In this document: one piece after another, positions 10,774 to 21,765 of the stretch
How the letters are laid out: each line of letters begins with the position of its first letter
Position numbering within the stretch: position 1 is the stretch's first letter
NCBI GenBank assembly: GCA_917880885.1
Contig: OU862915.1
Coordinates: forward strand, 33,178,676 to 33,242,675
Direction of reading: 5' to 3'
DNA length: 64,000 nucleotides
Source: Limnephilus marmoratus
Lineage: Eukaryota; Arthropoda; Insecta; Trichoptera; Limnephilidae
Program-made: the position numbers and the translations under genes
The notes under the pieces: generated by a model
Told to the model about the DNA's origin: nothing
Databases searched by the model: none
The model's input: only the letters and a program-made list of their open reading frames with translations

Positions 10774-11356
10774 CTAGCTGGCATGCGTTTTTATACCATT
10801 TTTAAAGAAATAAATTGTTTCCCTGTTCCCCTCCCGCATTTCCTTCCCCTCCCGCGTTCCCTTTCCACCTTCCCCGCCTACCCCCTCCCCTCTTCCACTT
10901 CCCCGTCACGCCAATCCCCCTACTGTGTTCCATATAACAGTCTCAGTACATTCAGTTTTCAAACATTTCGCGTGCCTCTTATTACAATTTTTTTATTAAA
11001 ATTTTCGCTTTTCATTCAATACAAATATTCATTTTTATATATTATAAGAACAATCAATCAAATTTGGTACCTAACGTAGGTATCTATTTAAAATATCTGT
11101 CATTTAAATAATCCATAGATAGTTCTTTTTTTTTTTTAAAAAGTTCAAAAACAGAATCCAATTTCGCCAAACGCGCGAACTGTCAAACGTGTGAAGATAA
11201 AATAGTCGTTAAGTTTTCTGAAATTATCCAATTTTCTGCGCAATTTTCTTAAATTTTCTTTCCGTAAGAACCTTCTACAAAGTATTAGGAAACTTTAAAA
11301 AAAAGTAAAATGAAGGCGTGACCAAGGGAAACAGGAATTCATTTTATATATTCATA
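10774..11356 (-). mobile_element. Helitron-like element B (minus), 5'-damaged
   Basis: The 3' end CTAG lies at 10774-10777 (minus strand), followed by GCTGGCATGCGTTTTTATACC, a decayed terminal hairpin. A C-rich tract follows, then ACGCGCGAACTGTCAAACGT and ATTTTCTGCGCAATTTTCTT as in copy C. The TC end is not canonical: the copy runs into copy C at 11357. Confidence 0.7.
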
Positions 11357-12166
11357 CTAGCTGGTCCCGGCATGCGTTGCTATGCAATTTAATAAAGAAA
11401 TTGTTTCTCCTGTTGTCCTTAGTGTCCTTTCCCATTCGCCCCGTTCTCCTTCCGCCTCCCCTTCTTCTCCTGCGTCCCTTCCCCTCTCGCGTTCCCACTC
11501 TGTCACCTCCACCTTCCCTCTCCCCACTCCACTCCCCCCCCCCTTCCCCCGTCCCGCAAACCCTTCTCCCGAGTTCTCCTCCCCCCTCCCAGGGTCCCTT
11601 CCCCCTCCCAGGTTCCCCTCCCCCTCCCAGGTTCCCCTCCCCCCTCTCGCCTTCCCCTTCCACCTTCCCCGCCTTCCCTCTTCCCTTTACCGCTCCCTCG
11701 TCCCGCCAATCCTCCTCCCGCGTTCCATATATTCAATCCCAGTACATTCAGTTTTTAAACAGCCCGCGTGCCACCTTTTACAATTTTTATTAAAATTTCC
11801 ATTTTTCATTTATATTAAATTTGGTACCTAACATAGGTACCTATTTAAAATATCTTAAATTCTTGATTCGATTCAAACTATTAGAGGAGTACCTACTTTA
11901 TATAAATTTTTCAACTTAAAGATTTTCAAAAATAGAATCCTGATTTAAAATGTCATTCTCAAACACGCGAACTGTCAAACGTGCGATAGTCGTTAGGTTT
12001 TCTGAAATTATCCAATTTTCTGCGCAATTTTCTTAATTTTTCTCTCCGTAAGAACCATCCTCGTACTTCAAGGAATATTCTAAAAAAAGAATTTGCGAAA
12101 TCGGTTCAGCTGCTCTCGAGATTTTCGCTTAGCAACACATTTAGCGATTCATTTTTATATATAAGA
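11357..12166 (-). mobile_element. Helitron-like element C (minus), complete
   Basis: On the minus strand it begins TCTTATATATAAAAATGAAT preceded by A, and ends with a GGCAT...ATGCC hairpin, GGGACCAGCTAG, then T. These are the Helitron hallmarks: 5' TC, 3' hairpin plus CTAG, insertion between A and T, no target duplication. There is no Rep/helicase, so it is non-autonomous. A 300-bp C-rich tract (repeats of CCCCTCCCAGGTTC) gives spurious Pro/Gly ORFs in several frames. Confidence 0.82.
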
Positions 12167-13144
12167 TAAGATATATTCGTTGTAGGCATTAGTTCATTTA
12201 CTACTGTTTTCAGGTGTCCTATTAATTAGTTCATCTGCTTTTCTGTCTAAATTTCCTTGGTTATCGCAGATCCACTTTTTGTTTTGTAATGCCGTACACT
12301 AGTTATCCTTATTATAGTTCTTTTTATTCCTGTATATATATAATACTTCGTGTTCCCTGAGGCTTATTATAGGCCGGACTATTATCTAAATTTGTAGTAA
12401 TTGTTTCGTGATCAGATATTTTGACTTCTTTTGCAGCATTAACTTCTGCGAAAAAGTCATTTGAAATTACCAAATCAATCATGTTTTAGAGTTTTTTCAT
12501 ATTCTTGTATAATTTTTGACAAGTTGCTTCCTACCTAGGCAATTTATGATGATTTGTAATCTTGTGCTTTTTGTATTGAATATTAAAATCTCCACAGATG
12601 ATTTTCAAGTCTCTTGTATTTATTTGCTAACGGCACCATTCTTCAAAAAAATCTAAGAATTTTGTATCATTTTCATTTGGGGAATGATAAATAGCTGCAT
12701 AGGTTCCCAGCTTAAAATCCTTCAATAGCCAGTAGGTATCCAGGTATTATTTTTATCTAGTAGCGCATTTGTTGTGACTTTGTAAGAGATATTGTTTACG
12801 CACTCACACACATACACTACAGAATTAATGTGATAACTCCACCTGTATGCCTGCTAAATGAGTCGCATCTAATTGTCGAATAGCTCTGAAATATTGTTTC
12901 ATTTTGGTTAATTTCTTCGGTAATACGGGTTTCGCTCATTATCACCATGTGCAATTGGTATTCTTTTAGCATGTCTTCGACTTCTTCAATATGTGCTAGT
13001 AAACTAGCTATGGGTTTCTCTGGGTCTCCTACCGCCCCCCTGAAAGTCTGAAACGCCCCCCAATTTTCTCTTTGCCTTCTACCGCCCCCCTGAAGGTCTG
13101 AAACGCCCCCAAGGGGGCGTTATCGCCTACGTTGGGAACCTATG

Positions 13145-13532
13145 CTTTAGACCAATAAACGCTGATTCTGAATACATAAGTTTTATTAAATAATATTGGT
13201 GTTATTGAATTTTTAGTGCTGAGGTCACTGCTCTCCATAATTCTCCGATCACCTAGTGATAGCGTATTGAAGTTATATTGAAATGTATGATGCAGGCCAT
13301 TGGTGTTATCAACATTTCATGTTATTGGTTTATTTACATATTGTTTATAGAGAGTTAGACATATAATAGTTGTGTAATAATTGTGTTACTTGAAACATTA
13401 TTTAGGCCCTCAACAATTAAAATGATGACGGAAAAGGGCTATATTTGCAGACAATCTGATAATTTGTAGTAGTTGATACCGAAATGATGATCATGTTTTT
13501 CAAATATAATACGGACTATGTAAGTGTTAAGG
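13145..13532. other. No gene seen
   Basis: AT-rich sequence between the hAT element and the LTR element, with no supported feature. TAAGTGTTAAGGACTATG near the right edge partly repeats ACGGACTATG just before it, so the LTR element entered a small duplicated motif. Confidence 0.5.
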
Positions 13533-13536
13533 ACTA

Positions 13537-14267
13537 TGTTACGATACACAAATACGCCCCTGCAAATTACTCGGCCCCCCTCCTCCCAAGTTGTAGAGCA
13601 CGCCACTGCGCAAACTACAGTTTCACTCCCGCGCCGCTAGCTTACCGGCGCGCTACGGGCGGCGGAACCCAAGCAAGCCACCGTCGACAGCGAGCCGCCA
13701 ACCGCATTCTTCTCCAGCGCCTGGCTTGAGCGCCCGTGTTGCCGTAAACCGTTCCGCACAGTTCCGGAACATTCTGCAAGCCACGATGCAGCGTGTTTTG
13801 CATAGTGACTTGCGGGAACTCCAAGAATGGCTATATTCTTTCCCGTCACTGAATCTACAAGAGTTCAGCCCCCAGCTGTGAGTACCTGAACCAATTTAAC
13901 TCCCCTTATTTGCGTGTGTTCGCAGTAAATTCACCGCGGAGATAAATAGCCCTACCAGAGAGATTATAGAGATAGATTCCTCCATTTTAGATATAACTGT
14001 TGTTGCTACCCTGAATTACTATGTATGCATTATTGTGATATTGTGTCTACGCAGGTGTTTTACTCAATATAACCGTTGTTTACCCTGATTACTGGTTTCA
14101 CTGCCTTCCCCCAGCCCGTAGAAATTTGAGCTTTATTTCAGGAAAGACCCACACACGCCTCACAGATCCTACCACCCTGGTGGTGAGGGCCTCTCCCGCT
14201 CTGCTGACTAAAAACCTGAGCTAGTCTGTCGGCAGAATGTAGGGACCCCCATTTAGGTCCGCTAACA
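13537..14267 (+). repeat. 5' LTR of the LARD-like element
   Basis: 731 bp, TG...CA bounded. It differs from the 3' LTR at about four positions by eye: G/A near 13542, G/A near 13656, T/G near 13920, T/C near 14062. The ORFs at 13484-13849 lie in the LTR, recur in the other LTR and are not genes. Confidence 0.9.
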
Positions 14268-14268
14268 C

Positions 14269-14290
14269 TGACGTCCCAACGTGGAGGCAA
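14269..14290 (+). other. Primer binding site, tRNA-Lys-like
   Basis: TGACGTCCCAACGTGGAGGC begins one base after the left LTR. Ten bases, CCCAACGTGG, match the lysine-tRNA complement TGGCGCCCAACGTGGGGC used by many insect Gypsy elements, with substitutions and one extra base around it. Confidence 0.55.
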
Positions 14291-14819
14291 ATTTTTTTTT
14301 TTCTTTCAGCATTCTGCACTCGTTTTTTTGCGTTTTGGTTCCAACCCTGACGCCACATTGTGTGACAACTCTTTTTCCCTCTTTTTTCCTTAGCATTCTT
14401 AATTAATCTTTTTCCTACGTGTAAAACGGGACACCAAACGGAGGGTAATTGTTTCCTATTACTATAGTAGAAATTTGTCGTTCCGAGAACCGCAATAAAA
14501 ACAGTTACCGGTTACCCGAGCCACGCGACAGTTTGGCGGGAAACATCGACAATATTCTAGAATGATCGTAATTGCGTAAGCCGCGACCTTTAACATTTGG
14601 GCGGAAGATAGCAACGCCGTTTCTCTCTAAAAACATACCTTCCAGTTATCAGGCGGGAATACTTCTTATAAATAATGAGATGTTGATTTATGTATATTTT
14701 TCTTCCCTCCCATAAATGTTTAGGTACAATGTGACATATTTACACAAGTGAAAAAACAGTGCGTTCATGTCTGGTCTCAAGGTGTAAATTTGTGCTACAA
14801 AGTGAATCCGTCAGGTGTC

Positions 14820-14977
14820 TGTTATGTTGGTAATAATAATAACCAGCTGTCAAATGCTGATAGTTGGCAGGTCTGTCGCGTCACTTGATGTATAACCTTG
14901 AACTTGTCAACAGTGTCAATAAACGTCTTACAAATGAATCCGTTCTTGTATTTAATTACGAAACCTCAAACATTATA
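14820..14977 (+). repeat. 5' LTR of the Gypsy element
   Basis: 158 bp from TGTTATGTTGG to AACATTATA. The matching 3' copy is at 19140-19296. The end is TATA rather than a strict CA. Confidence 0.93.
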
Positions 14978-14979
14978 AT

Positions 14980-14993
14980 TGGCGACGAGGAAA
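14980..14993 (+). other. Primer binding site of the Gypsy element
   Basis: TGGCGACGAGGAAA starts two bases after the left LTR. A TGG start at this position is the standard place for tRNA priming. I cannot name the tRNA with confidence. Confidence 0.6.
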
Positions 14994-15066
14994 ATCAGTT
15001 TATCAGTTAAAACGTGTGTGAAGAGATTAACAGTGATTTCGCCGTGGAAAAAACATTTTTTTCAAC

Positions 15067-18000
15067 ATGTCGAGTAGTACCTTGCCAGTGCCTCATTTCG
15101 AACCAGATTGCGAAAGTTTCAATATGTTTTTGAAACGCATACAAATGTATCTAAAAATTATTAATATCGCAGAGAAAGAAAAAATTGGATATTTGTGTAT
15201 ATTGATCGGTGCGGAGAAATTTAAAATTTTAAAAGAAACGGTGCATCCGAAAAATCTAGAAGATTTAACCTTCAACGATATTGTAACAACACTGAAGAGT
15301 AAATATGAAGAAAAAAGGTGTACAATTGCGCAAAGATATAAATTTTATAACCGGAAACAACATTCTAACGAAGGAATCGATGATTTTATTACGGATATAA
15401 AAAGTCTGTCAATATCATGCAATTTTGGTGCTTTTCTAGACCAAGCTCTGAGAGATAAATTGGTGTGTGGTTTAAAAGACGATACAATGACCGGAAGATT
15501 ACTATCTGAAGACGAATCGTTATCTTTTGAGAAAGCAAAAGTAATTGTCAAAAATATTGAGACAGTAAATCACAGCTCAGAGCAAATTTTACACAAAGAA
15601 AATGTTACATCGGAAATCTGTGAAGTCAAGTCAAAAATGTCACATAAAAAAACATGTCATGTCTCAAAGGATCGCCCTTCACGTCAGAATAGTCCTAGTA
15701 GGCGATTTCATCAGGGTGAAAGGACTGGATTCAAGGGTCAAAGGAGTTCAAGGTCATCAAGTCAACTGTCATCTCCATCACGTCAAGGGTCCAGAAGATG
15801 CGAGAGGTGTTTTATAACTCATCAACCGGAGTTATGTCCTTCAAAAAAGTGGAAATGTTACAAGTGTAATATTTACGGGCATACGTCGAAATTTTGTCCA
15901 AACGCAAAATCAATCATCAATCACGTAAAATGTGTCAATAATGTAAATGTATTAAATATGTCAGTGTCTGATACAGCGAAAATTAATTTAATTGTAAATG
16001 GTATCAATATGTCTTTTATGATTGACACAGGAAGTTCTTCGACATTAATAAGTAACAAAATGTATTTAAAATTTTTCAAAACTTGTCAGTTAAGTCAATT
16101 CTACGGTAATTTGTTCACAGCAAATAGTCAAAATTTATTTTGTTTTGGATTTTTTATGGCAAAAGTAAATGTTGTGGATTCTAATGTTGTAATGGATTTA
16201 CCAGTATTGGTTATAAAAAATCTGTCGTCTGATGCTATTTTGGGTAGAAATTGGTTAAAAGTGTTTGATCCATCTTGGGAAAATACTTTCATAAGTTCTT
16301 TAATGTCAAATATACATAATAATACTGTAAATTCAGTGTCTGTCAGCGAGAAAAATAAAACAAATATTGTTAAAAAATTGTCACAAAAATATTTAAATTG
16401 TTTTTCGATTACTAATAACGATTTACCAATTAAAGAATTTTCTGTGAATTTAAGTTTAAAAAATAATGCTACTCCTGTCTTTCACAAAGCATATGAAGTT
16501 CCTTATGCACTTCGTGCTGAAGTATGTCAAGAGCTAAGTCGTCTTGAAAGCGAAGGCATTATTTCAAAAGTTAAATATAGTAGTTGGTCTTCTCCAATAG
16601 TTTGTGTACCTAAACAAAATGGAAAATTACGTTTATGTGCAGATTTGAAATCTACAGTCAATCCACAATTGAGAATTGATCAATATCCTATTCCACGTCC
16701 AGAGGATATTTTTAATAAATTTTCAGGTTGTCAAGTATTCTGTAAATTAGATTTAACAAACGCATATTTACAGTTGTCTGTGTCAGATTCTAGTAAAGAA
16801 TTACTTACAATTAATACATGTAATAGTTTATATGTCTATAATCGTTTAACTTATGGATTGTCATCGGCTCCTGCCGTTTTTCAAATGGTAATTGATACAG
16901 TTTTGTGTGGCATAAAAAACTGTGCTGCATATATTGATGATATTTGTATAGGTGGTAAAGACGAGAAGGAGTGTTCTGATACTTTGGATAAAGTTTTGTC
17001 AAAATTAAATGAGTTTAATATAAAAATTAATGTGTCAAAAAGTGAATTTTTTGTGAATTCTTTTGAATTTTTAGGGTTTACTTTGTCAGGTCAGGGCAAA
17101 AGTCCGTCTTTGTCGAAAGTTGAGAAAATTAAGTCTACTGGGTGTCCAGAAAATGTTACTCAACTAAAGTCATATTTGTCAATGTTGAATTTTTATAGGA
17201 ATTTTATTCCTATGTGTCCTACAGTGCTAGAACCACTTCATAATTTATTAAGAAAAAATGTAAAATGGTGTTGGTCTGATGAATGCGAAAAGGCATTTGT
17301 AAATAGTAAGTCTCTTTTGTCAGATAAAACTATGTTAGTTTTATTTGATCCGTCAAAACCATTGTGTCTTACAGTCGATTCCAGTGCATACGGTGTCGGT
17401 TGTGTCTTAAGTCATGTCGTAAAGAATCAAGAATTTCCTATAGCTTTTGAGTCTGCAACATTAAATTCAGCTCAAATAAATTATAGCCAATTGCACAAGG
17501 AAGCCCTTGCTATTATTTTTGGAATTAAGAAATTTCACAAATATTTAATTGGTCGTCATTTTACGATATATACTGATCATGCTCCATTGTTGTCTTTATT
17601 TGCTGAAAACAAAAAAGTCCCCGTTTTAGCAGCATCACGTCTTATAAGATGGTCTATAATATTGTCTGCGTACAATTATAAATTGGAATATAAAAAAGGA
17701 TTGAAAATTCCTCAAGCAGATGTAATGTCACGTTTGCCAAGTAAACAACAATTCAATATTGAGGAATGTAATTTTGTATACATGTCTACACCATTAATTC
17801 CATTCTCAGAAGTTGAAAGTCATTCTGAAAAAGATGAAACATTATGTAAAGTCAATAAGTATGTTTCAATCGGTTGGATTGAAAACTTGTCAAGTCCAGA
17901 AATTAAAAAATATTTCAAGTTTAAAAATTTACTGTTGGTCAAAGGAAAATGTCTTTTATTTGGTGACAGAATTGTAATACCAGAATCTCTTAAGTCCAAA

Positions 18001-19077
18001 GTCCTAAATTTAATACATTATGGTCATCCTGGTATAGTCAGATCAAAAATTCTTGCTCGTTCATATGTATGGTGGTTAGGTATGAATCAAGATATTGAAG
18101 ATGTTATTTCTAGATGTGAAATGTGTCAGTCTGTACAAAATGCTAACAAAAATGTACGTCATAGTTGGCCTATTGCTGAAAGTCCATGGGAAAGAGTCAA
18201 TTTGGATTTTTTTGATTTAAAAGGTTCAAAATACTTATTAGTTTGCGACTCATATTCAAAGTGGGTAGAATGTTTTTACATGAAAAATACTAAATATTCG
18301 GATTTGTTATCTAAATTAAGTGAAGTTTTTTCCAGATTCGCTTTTCCGAAAACTATTGTTTGTGATAATGGTCCCCCATTTTCATGCAAAGAATTTTCTA
18401 TTTTTTGTAAAGAAAAGTCAATAAAATTATTATTTTGTCCGCCGTATAATCCCGAGTCAAATGGATTAGCGGAACGGTCTGTTCAAACTTTCAAAAAAAT
18501 ATTAATTAAATTTATGTTTTCGAAAAATTCTAAATTTTTATCGCCAGCTCAACGTCTAATAGATTGTCTGTATAGTTATCGTTCCACTCCTACTTCTGTT
18601 ACGGGTGTATCTCCAATGGCTAAAATATTTTCATATGAGCCACGTACACCACTACATATTTTGTCAGAAGAAAGACATGTCAATAAAAGTAAACAATCAC
18701 AAAATGTCAAACAATCAACAAAAAATGCATTGAAAGAATTTAAAGAAAATGATAATGTTTTGGTCTATTTAAGACATGTGAAAGGTCCTATGAAATGGTT
18801 TCAGGGAACTGTTAAGTTGAAATTACGTTCATGGGTGTATCTAATTCAATTAATTGGAGGAGAGGTGAAAAAGGTTCATGTTAACCAAATAAAAAAAAGT
18901 TGTCTTAAGTCAAAATCAAGTTATGAGAATCCCGATAAATGGCAAGACTTTACAAGTCAGGAAAATGAAGTTGTTATTGAACCGTTACCCAGCACTAGTG
19001 GAAATAATGATATTATAACTAGGTCTGGTAGAGTTGTGAAACCCCCTGTACGATTTAGTCATAGTGATTACTCTTAA
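15067..19077 (+). CDS. Gag-Pol polyprotein of a Ty3/Gypsy retrotransposon
   Basis: 1,336 codons in one frame: Gag and Pol are fused without a frameshift. In order: Gag N-terminal region (1-250); a CCHC zinc knuckle CYKCNIYGHTSKFC near 264; aspartic protease with IDTGSS near 320; reverse transcriptase from about 460, with LRLCADLK near 520 and catalytic YIDDI near 622; RNase H with TVDSSAYG near 769; integrase with HYGHPG...CEMC zinc part near 984-1020 and the DDE core (first Asp near 1061, CDNGPPF near 1099, ESNGLAER near 1130). There is no envelope frame. The start ATG was chosen because it is the first in-frame Met after the primer site and opens the long frame. The layout suggests the Mag/K02A2.6-like branch, an inference. 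No stops interrupt it, so activity is plausible. Confidence 0.96.
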   Translation: MSSSTLPVPHFEPDCESFNMFLKRIQMYLKIINIAEKEKIGYLCILIGAEKFKILKETVHPKNLEDLTFNDIVTTLKSKYEEKRCTIAQRYKFYNRKQHSNEGIDDFITDIKSLSISCNFGAFLDQALRDKLVCGLKDDTMTGRLLSEDESLSFEKAKVIVKNIETVNHSSEQILHKENVTSEICEVKSKMSHKKTCHVSKDRPSRQNSPSRRFHQGERTGFKGQRSSRSSSQLSSPSRQGSRRCERCFITHQPELCPSKKWKCYKCNIYGHTSKFCPNAKSIINHVKCVNNVNVLNMSVSDTAKINLIVNGINMSFMIDTGSSSTLISNKMYLKFFKTCQLSQFYGNLFTANSQNLFCFGFFMAKVNVVDSNVVMDLPVLVIKNLSSDAILGRNWLKVFDPSWENTFISSLMSNIHNNTVNSVSVSEKNKTNIVKKLSQKYLNCFSITNNDLPIKEFSVNLSLKNNATPVFHKAYEVPYALRAEVCQELSRLESEGIISKVKYSSWSSPIVCVPKQNGKLRLCADLKSTVNPQLRIDQYPIPRPEDIFNKFSGCQVFCKLDLTNAYLQLSVSDSSKELLTINTCNSLYVYNRLTYGLSSAPAVFQMVIDTVLCGIKNCAAYIDDICIGGKDEKECSDTLDKVLSKLNEFNIKINVSKSEFFVNSFEFLGFTLSGQGKSPSLSKVEKIKSTGCPENVTQLKSYLSMLNFYRNFIPMCPTVLEPLHNLLRKNVKWCWSDECEKAFVNSKSLLSDKTMLVLFDPSKPLCLTVDSSAYGVGCVLSHVVKNQEFPIAFESATLNSAQINYSQLHKEALAIIFGIKKFHKYLIGRHFTIYTDHAPLLSLFAENKKVPVLAASRLIRWSIILSAYNYKLEYKKGLKIPQADVMSRLPSKQQFNIEECNFVYMSTPLIPFSEVESHSEKDETLCKVNKYVSIGWIENLSSPEIKKYFKFKNLLLVKGKCLLFGDRIVIPESLKSKVLNLIHYGHPGIVRSKILARSYVWWLGMNQDIEDVISRCEMCQSVQNANKNVRHSWPIAESPWERVNLDFFDLKGSKYLLVCDSYSKWVECFYMKNTKYSDLLSKLSEVFSRFAFPKTIVCDNGPPFSCKEFSIFCKEKSIKLLFCPPYNPESNGLAERSVQTFKKILIKFMFSKNSKFLSPAQRLIDCLYSYRSTPTSVTGVSPMAKIFSYEPRTPLHILSEERHVNKSKQSQNVKQSTKNALKEFKENDNVLVYLRHVKGPMKWFQGTVKLKLRSWVYLIQLIGGEVKKVHVNQIKKSCLKSKSSYENPDKWQDFTSQENEVVIEPLPSTSGNNDIITRSGRVVKPPVRFSHSDYS

Positions 19078-19124
19078 GTTTCTTTGTCATTGTTATTTGG
19101 TTTGATATAAAAATAAAAAAAAAT

Positions 19125-19139
19125 GGAAGGAGGAAAGGA
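19125..19139 (+). other. Polypurine tract of the Gypsy element
   Basis: GGAAGGAGGAAAGGA lies immediately before the 3' LTR, the expected plus-strand primer position. Confidence 0.85.
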
Positions 19140-19296
19140 TGTTATGTTGGTAATAATAATAACCAGCTGTCAAATGCTGATAGTTGGCAGGTCTGCGCGT
19201 CACTTGATGTATAACCTTGAACTTGTCAACAGTGTCAATACACGTCTTACAAATGAATCCGTTCTTGTATTTAATTACGAAACCTCAAACATTATA
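19140..19296 (+). repeat. 3' LTR of the Gypsy element
   Basis: 157 bp, nearly identical to 14820-14977, followed directly by the GTGTC duplication. Confidence 0.93.
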
Positions 19297-19301
19297 GTGT
19301 C

Positions 19302-21765
19302 GAGCTGTGAATTTAAGTTAAATTAATGAAAGTGCTCAATAAATCAAGCCACGTGACGGTCTGTTTTACGGTCTGTTTTTTTTTACGGTCTTGTGTTCCC
19401 CGCTCCAAGTGTTCTGTGCTTCGACAAATAGTGTTTTTTTTGCAAAAGTGCTTTGTGAAAACCAAACTAGCTGACCCTACAGGGAAATCTATGGCCAATT
19501 TTTTCTTTTCTGCCTAGTGTTTTTTGCGTCTCAAAAGTGTTAATGCTCCTACAAAAGTGCTACTTTTTCAAAAGTGTCTAAGTGAAACCAAGAATATACA
19601 CCCTAGAAGGAGACCCCTGGCCAAATGCTGCAAGAATTGAAATACTTTGAAGAATTTTAACAAATTTTCAAAAAGTGCTTATTTTAAACACAAAAAAGCA
19701 ACCTTGTAAGAATCCCCCTTGGCAAAAATTCAGGAATTTAAAAAAAAAAAAAAAAGTTCCCTTTTGTTTTTTTCTTTCTCAACTCATCGACCAGGGAAGA
19801 ATTTAAGCCGTCACGCCGTCCATCACCTGCACCAAAATGGAATCACAAAGAGTGATTATCAAAGTTTTCGTACATACCTAATCACGAACATTTTCAACTC
19901 ACAAAGGCATCGACAAAATCATGCACGATGCACTGTCAACATGTAAACCATCAACAAGTACATTGGCCGCAAGCTATAGGAGCTGTCAAACCCGTAAACA
20001 TGTACTCAAGAAATGGACACACCTCACAGGTCGTGCCATCCAGGAGGATAGAGGCCGATAATAATGCCTCTCCTGGCGAGATTATCCACTGCCGGATTTC
20101 GGAAGTCGCGCATAGCAACAAAAATTTGCGCGCGACATTCTCGGTTGCACACGCTGGCCGCAAGCTTGTACCACGGCGCTGTTTGCAGCTGTTAACCCCT
20201 TGGAAGCCGATACGATTATTATGTGTGAAATACATCGTGAACAAAACAATGGCGTCGTTCACACAAGGAACTACAATTCACAGAATTATTTCCGCAATAA
20301 CTACCTCCCTCGCAGCGTGCATACCCTACAAGAGTACACCCCAAGTTTTGGAGTTGTGGCTTAAGTCCTCAAGCGTGAGGCAGGTCTCGAGTCAGCCTTC
20401 GAGCGATCTCTTGACAATGTTTTGTAAATAAATAAATATGCATATAACTGGCGTGTAAGGTGTCAATTACACGACCAGACCCCCATAAATAAAGCAAGTC
20501 CTTTATTTATTCTTGTTTGTAAATGTACATTCATAATAGGTACATCCAAATGTCACGGTTGTATCAATTTCTCTTGTCCCCATCACGGCAAATTGCCAGC
20601 ATTGTTTCTTTGTATATATATATATATATATATTTTTTCTTTTTTTCTCTCACCTGTTCTGAGACTGATCACCTCGGAGCAGAGACACCTCGAGTCACGA
20701 TATTCTGGGAGTCATGAACCCGGAATGGCGTTTCTCAACCCCACACTATGCAATGTTCATGTCATGTCACTTGTTTTGTTTCGTTTTTTTTTGTTTTTGT
20801 TTTTGTTTTGTTTTGTCTATGGCCTCAGTTTCGGCCGCCCTTGTACATTTTTTTACCTCATTCTCACGTTCATCGTATTTTACCTACCAGGGTAAAACCT
20901 TTTTCTTACCTCTTGATTTTCAGCTCACCTTGAGTACGTAAAACCCAATAGTGGTCTCAAGCACGAAAGTCAGAAATGGTTACTTCACCCTTTTTCTTGT
21001 ACTTATAAGTCTTTTTCAATTTTTTACTTAAATCAAAAATTGATGGCGTCCTTTTCACCCGTGCTCAATTTTTTTTCTCTCCCCAAAATTGGATATTGAC
21101 ACGTCCATTTTGGAAATTGTATTTAATATAAAAAACCTACAAGTTGGCTTTTTATAAGTCATACACAAATCCGTTGGCTCGTTCGACTAAAGTATGTAAA
21201 ACCGAATCACCAGGTCTTTGGTTGCTACAACGAAACCACTGATTTGTTTCTTCTCTACTGTTGCGTCACGTATGTTTTGTATTACACGCTTTAACACGAG
21301 ACAGGTTAGTAAAACCAAACGGTCATCCTGATTCTCGAATCCAAATAATTGTAATTTTTAACGTAAATCAGCATTGATTTGTTCGATCATCGTTATGCAA
21401 TTATCACCTTTTTTTCTTTTCTAAAAAATGGTTACTCGGACAGTATGTAAAACCACTCCAGGAGGTCTGTCTCTTTTATTGCTCGGTGTAAGCAGAATAT
21501 ACCCTGCCATCACTTTATGTCATTCTATCGTACGCCCCCGGGCTACGGGGTTAGTTAAATCTAACGAATCTTTATAAACAACATTAAAACGAATGTTGTC
21601 ATCATTTATTTTGCTGTACTTATGCACAACCTGTACGCGATAGGAGATATGCATATATCCACCAGATACGCATATATCCACCATCATAGGAGAGATCCTT
21701 AAAACATCCGCCACGATACGAGAAGTTCGTTATAATTACTTTATACTCTTAACTAAACGTTATTG
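19302..21765 (+). other. LARD internal region, part 1: no gene
   Basis: Non-coding internal sequence of the LTR element. It has A/T homopolymers (about 19740), a (TA)n run near 20611, and a 167-codon ORF at 19928-20431 with no retroviral or other recognisable motif. Confidence 0.6.

Larger units (their letters stand above)
9350..12980 (-). pseudogene. LINE ORF2 remnant (endonuclease and RT), minus strand
   Basis: Read on the minus strand from high to low coordinates. About 12980-12440 gives endonuclease pieces: VIMSETRITEEI, a TGGVITL segment, SPNENDTKFLDFFEEWC and KIICGDFNIQ (the GDFN box of the exonuclease-endonuclease-phosphatase fold). About 9720-9600 gives VPQGSVLGPLL-like and SNFADDTLLYI-like pieces (the ADD box of reverse transcriptase). 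Stops and frame changes are dense throughout. Helitrons at 10774-12166 and the LINE tail at 10003-10129 interrupt it. The clade is uncertain, Jockey- or R1-like. Confidence 0.65.
8786..13144. mobile_element. hAT element (4.36 kb) filled with later insertions
   Basis: The left end CATAGGTTCCCAACC and right end GTTGGGAACCTATG are inverted. The 8-bp duplication CTTTAGAC is exact at 8778-8785 and 13145-13152. Next to both ends lie C-rich subterminal parts (CTAGCGCCCCCCAAC; CTACCGCCCCCCTGAA, twice). No hAT transposase was found. The bulk is a dead minus-strand LINE, a 170-bp MITE, a 127-bp LINE tail and two Helitrons, so the original element was probably a short MITE. Confidence 0.85.
14815..19301 (+). 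mobile_element. Complete Ty3/Gypsy retrotransposon nested in the LARD
   Basis: LTRs lie at 14820-14977 and 19140-19296, with exact 5-bp duplications GTGTC at 14815-14819 and 19297-19301. The element holds one long Gag-Pol frame, a primer site and a polypurine tract. The LTRs (158 and 157 bp) differ by one base deletion and one A/C change, so the insertion is young and may be intact. Confidence 0.95.

Noticed and set aside
11352..11831. Overlapping Pro/Ser-rich and Gly/Arg-rich ORFs on both strands
   Set aside because: They are readings of a C-rich minisatellite inside a Helitron; all frames stay open because stop codons lack material in the tract.
13484..13849. ORFs near 13.5-13.8 kb and their copies at 24.4-24.8 kb
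   Set aside because: Both sets lie in the two LTRs of one element; no known domain.
19928..20431. Gag-like gene of the LARD
   Set aside because: 167 codons with no zinc knuckle, capsid or protease motif.
20523..20941. Hydrophobic ORFs resembling membrane proteins
   Set aside because: They arise from T-rich runs in the LARD interior; three frames are open at once and no motif is present.
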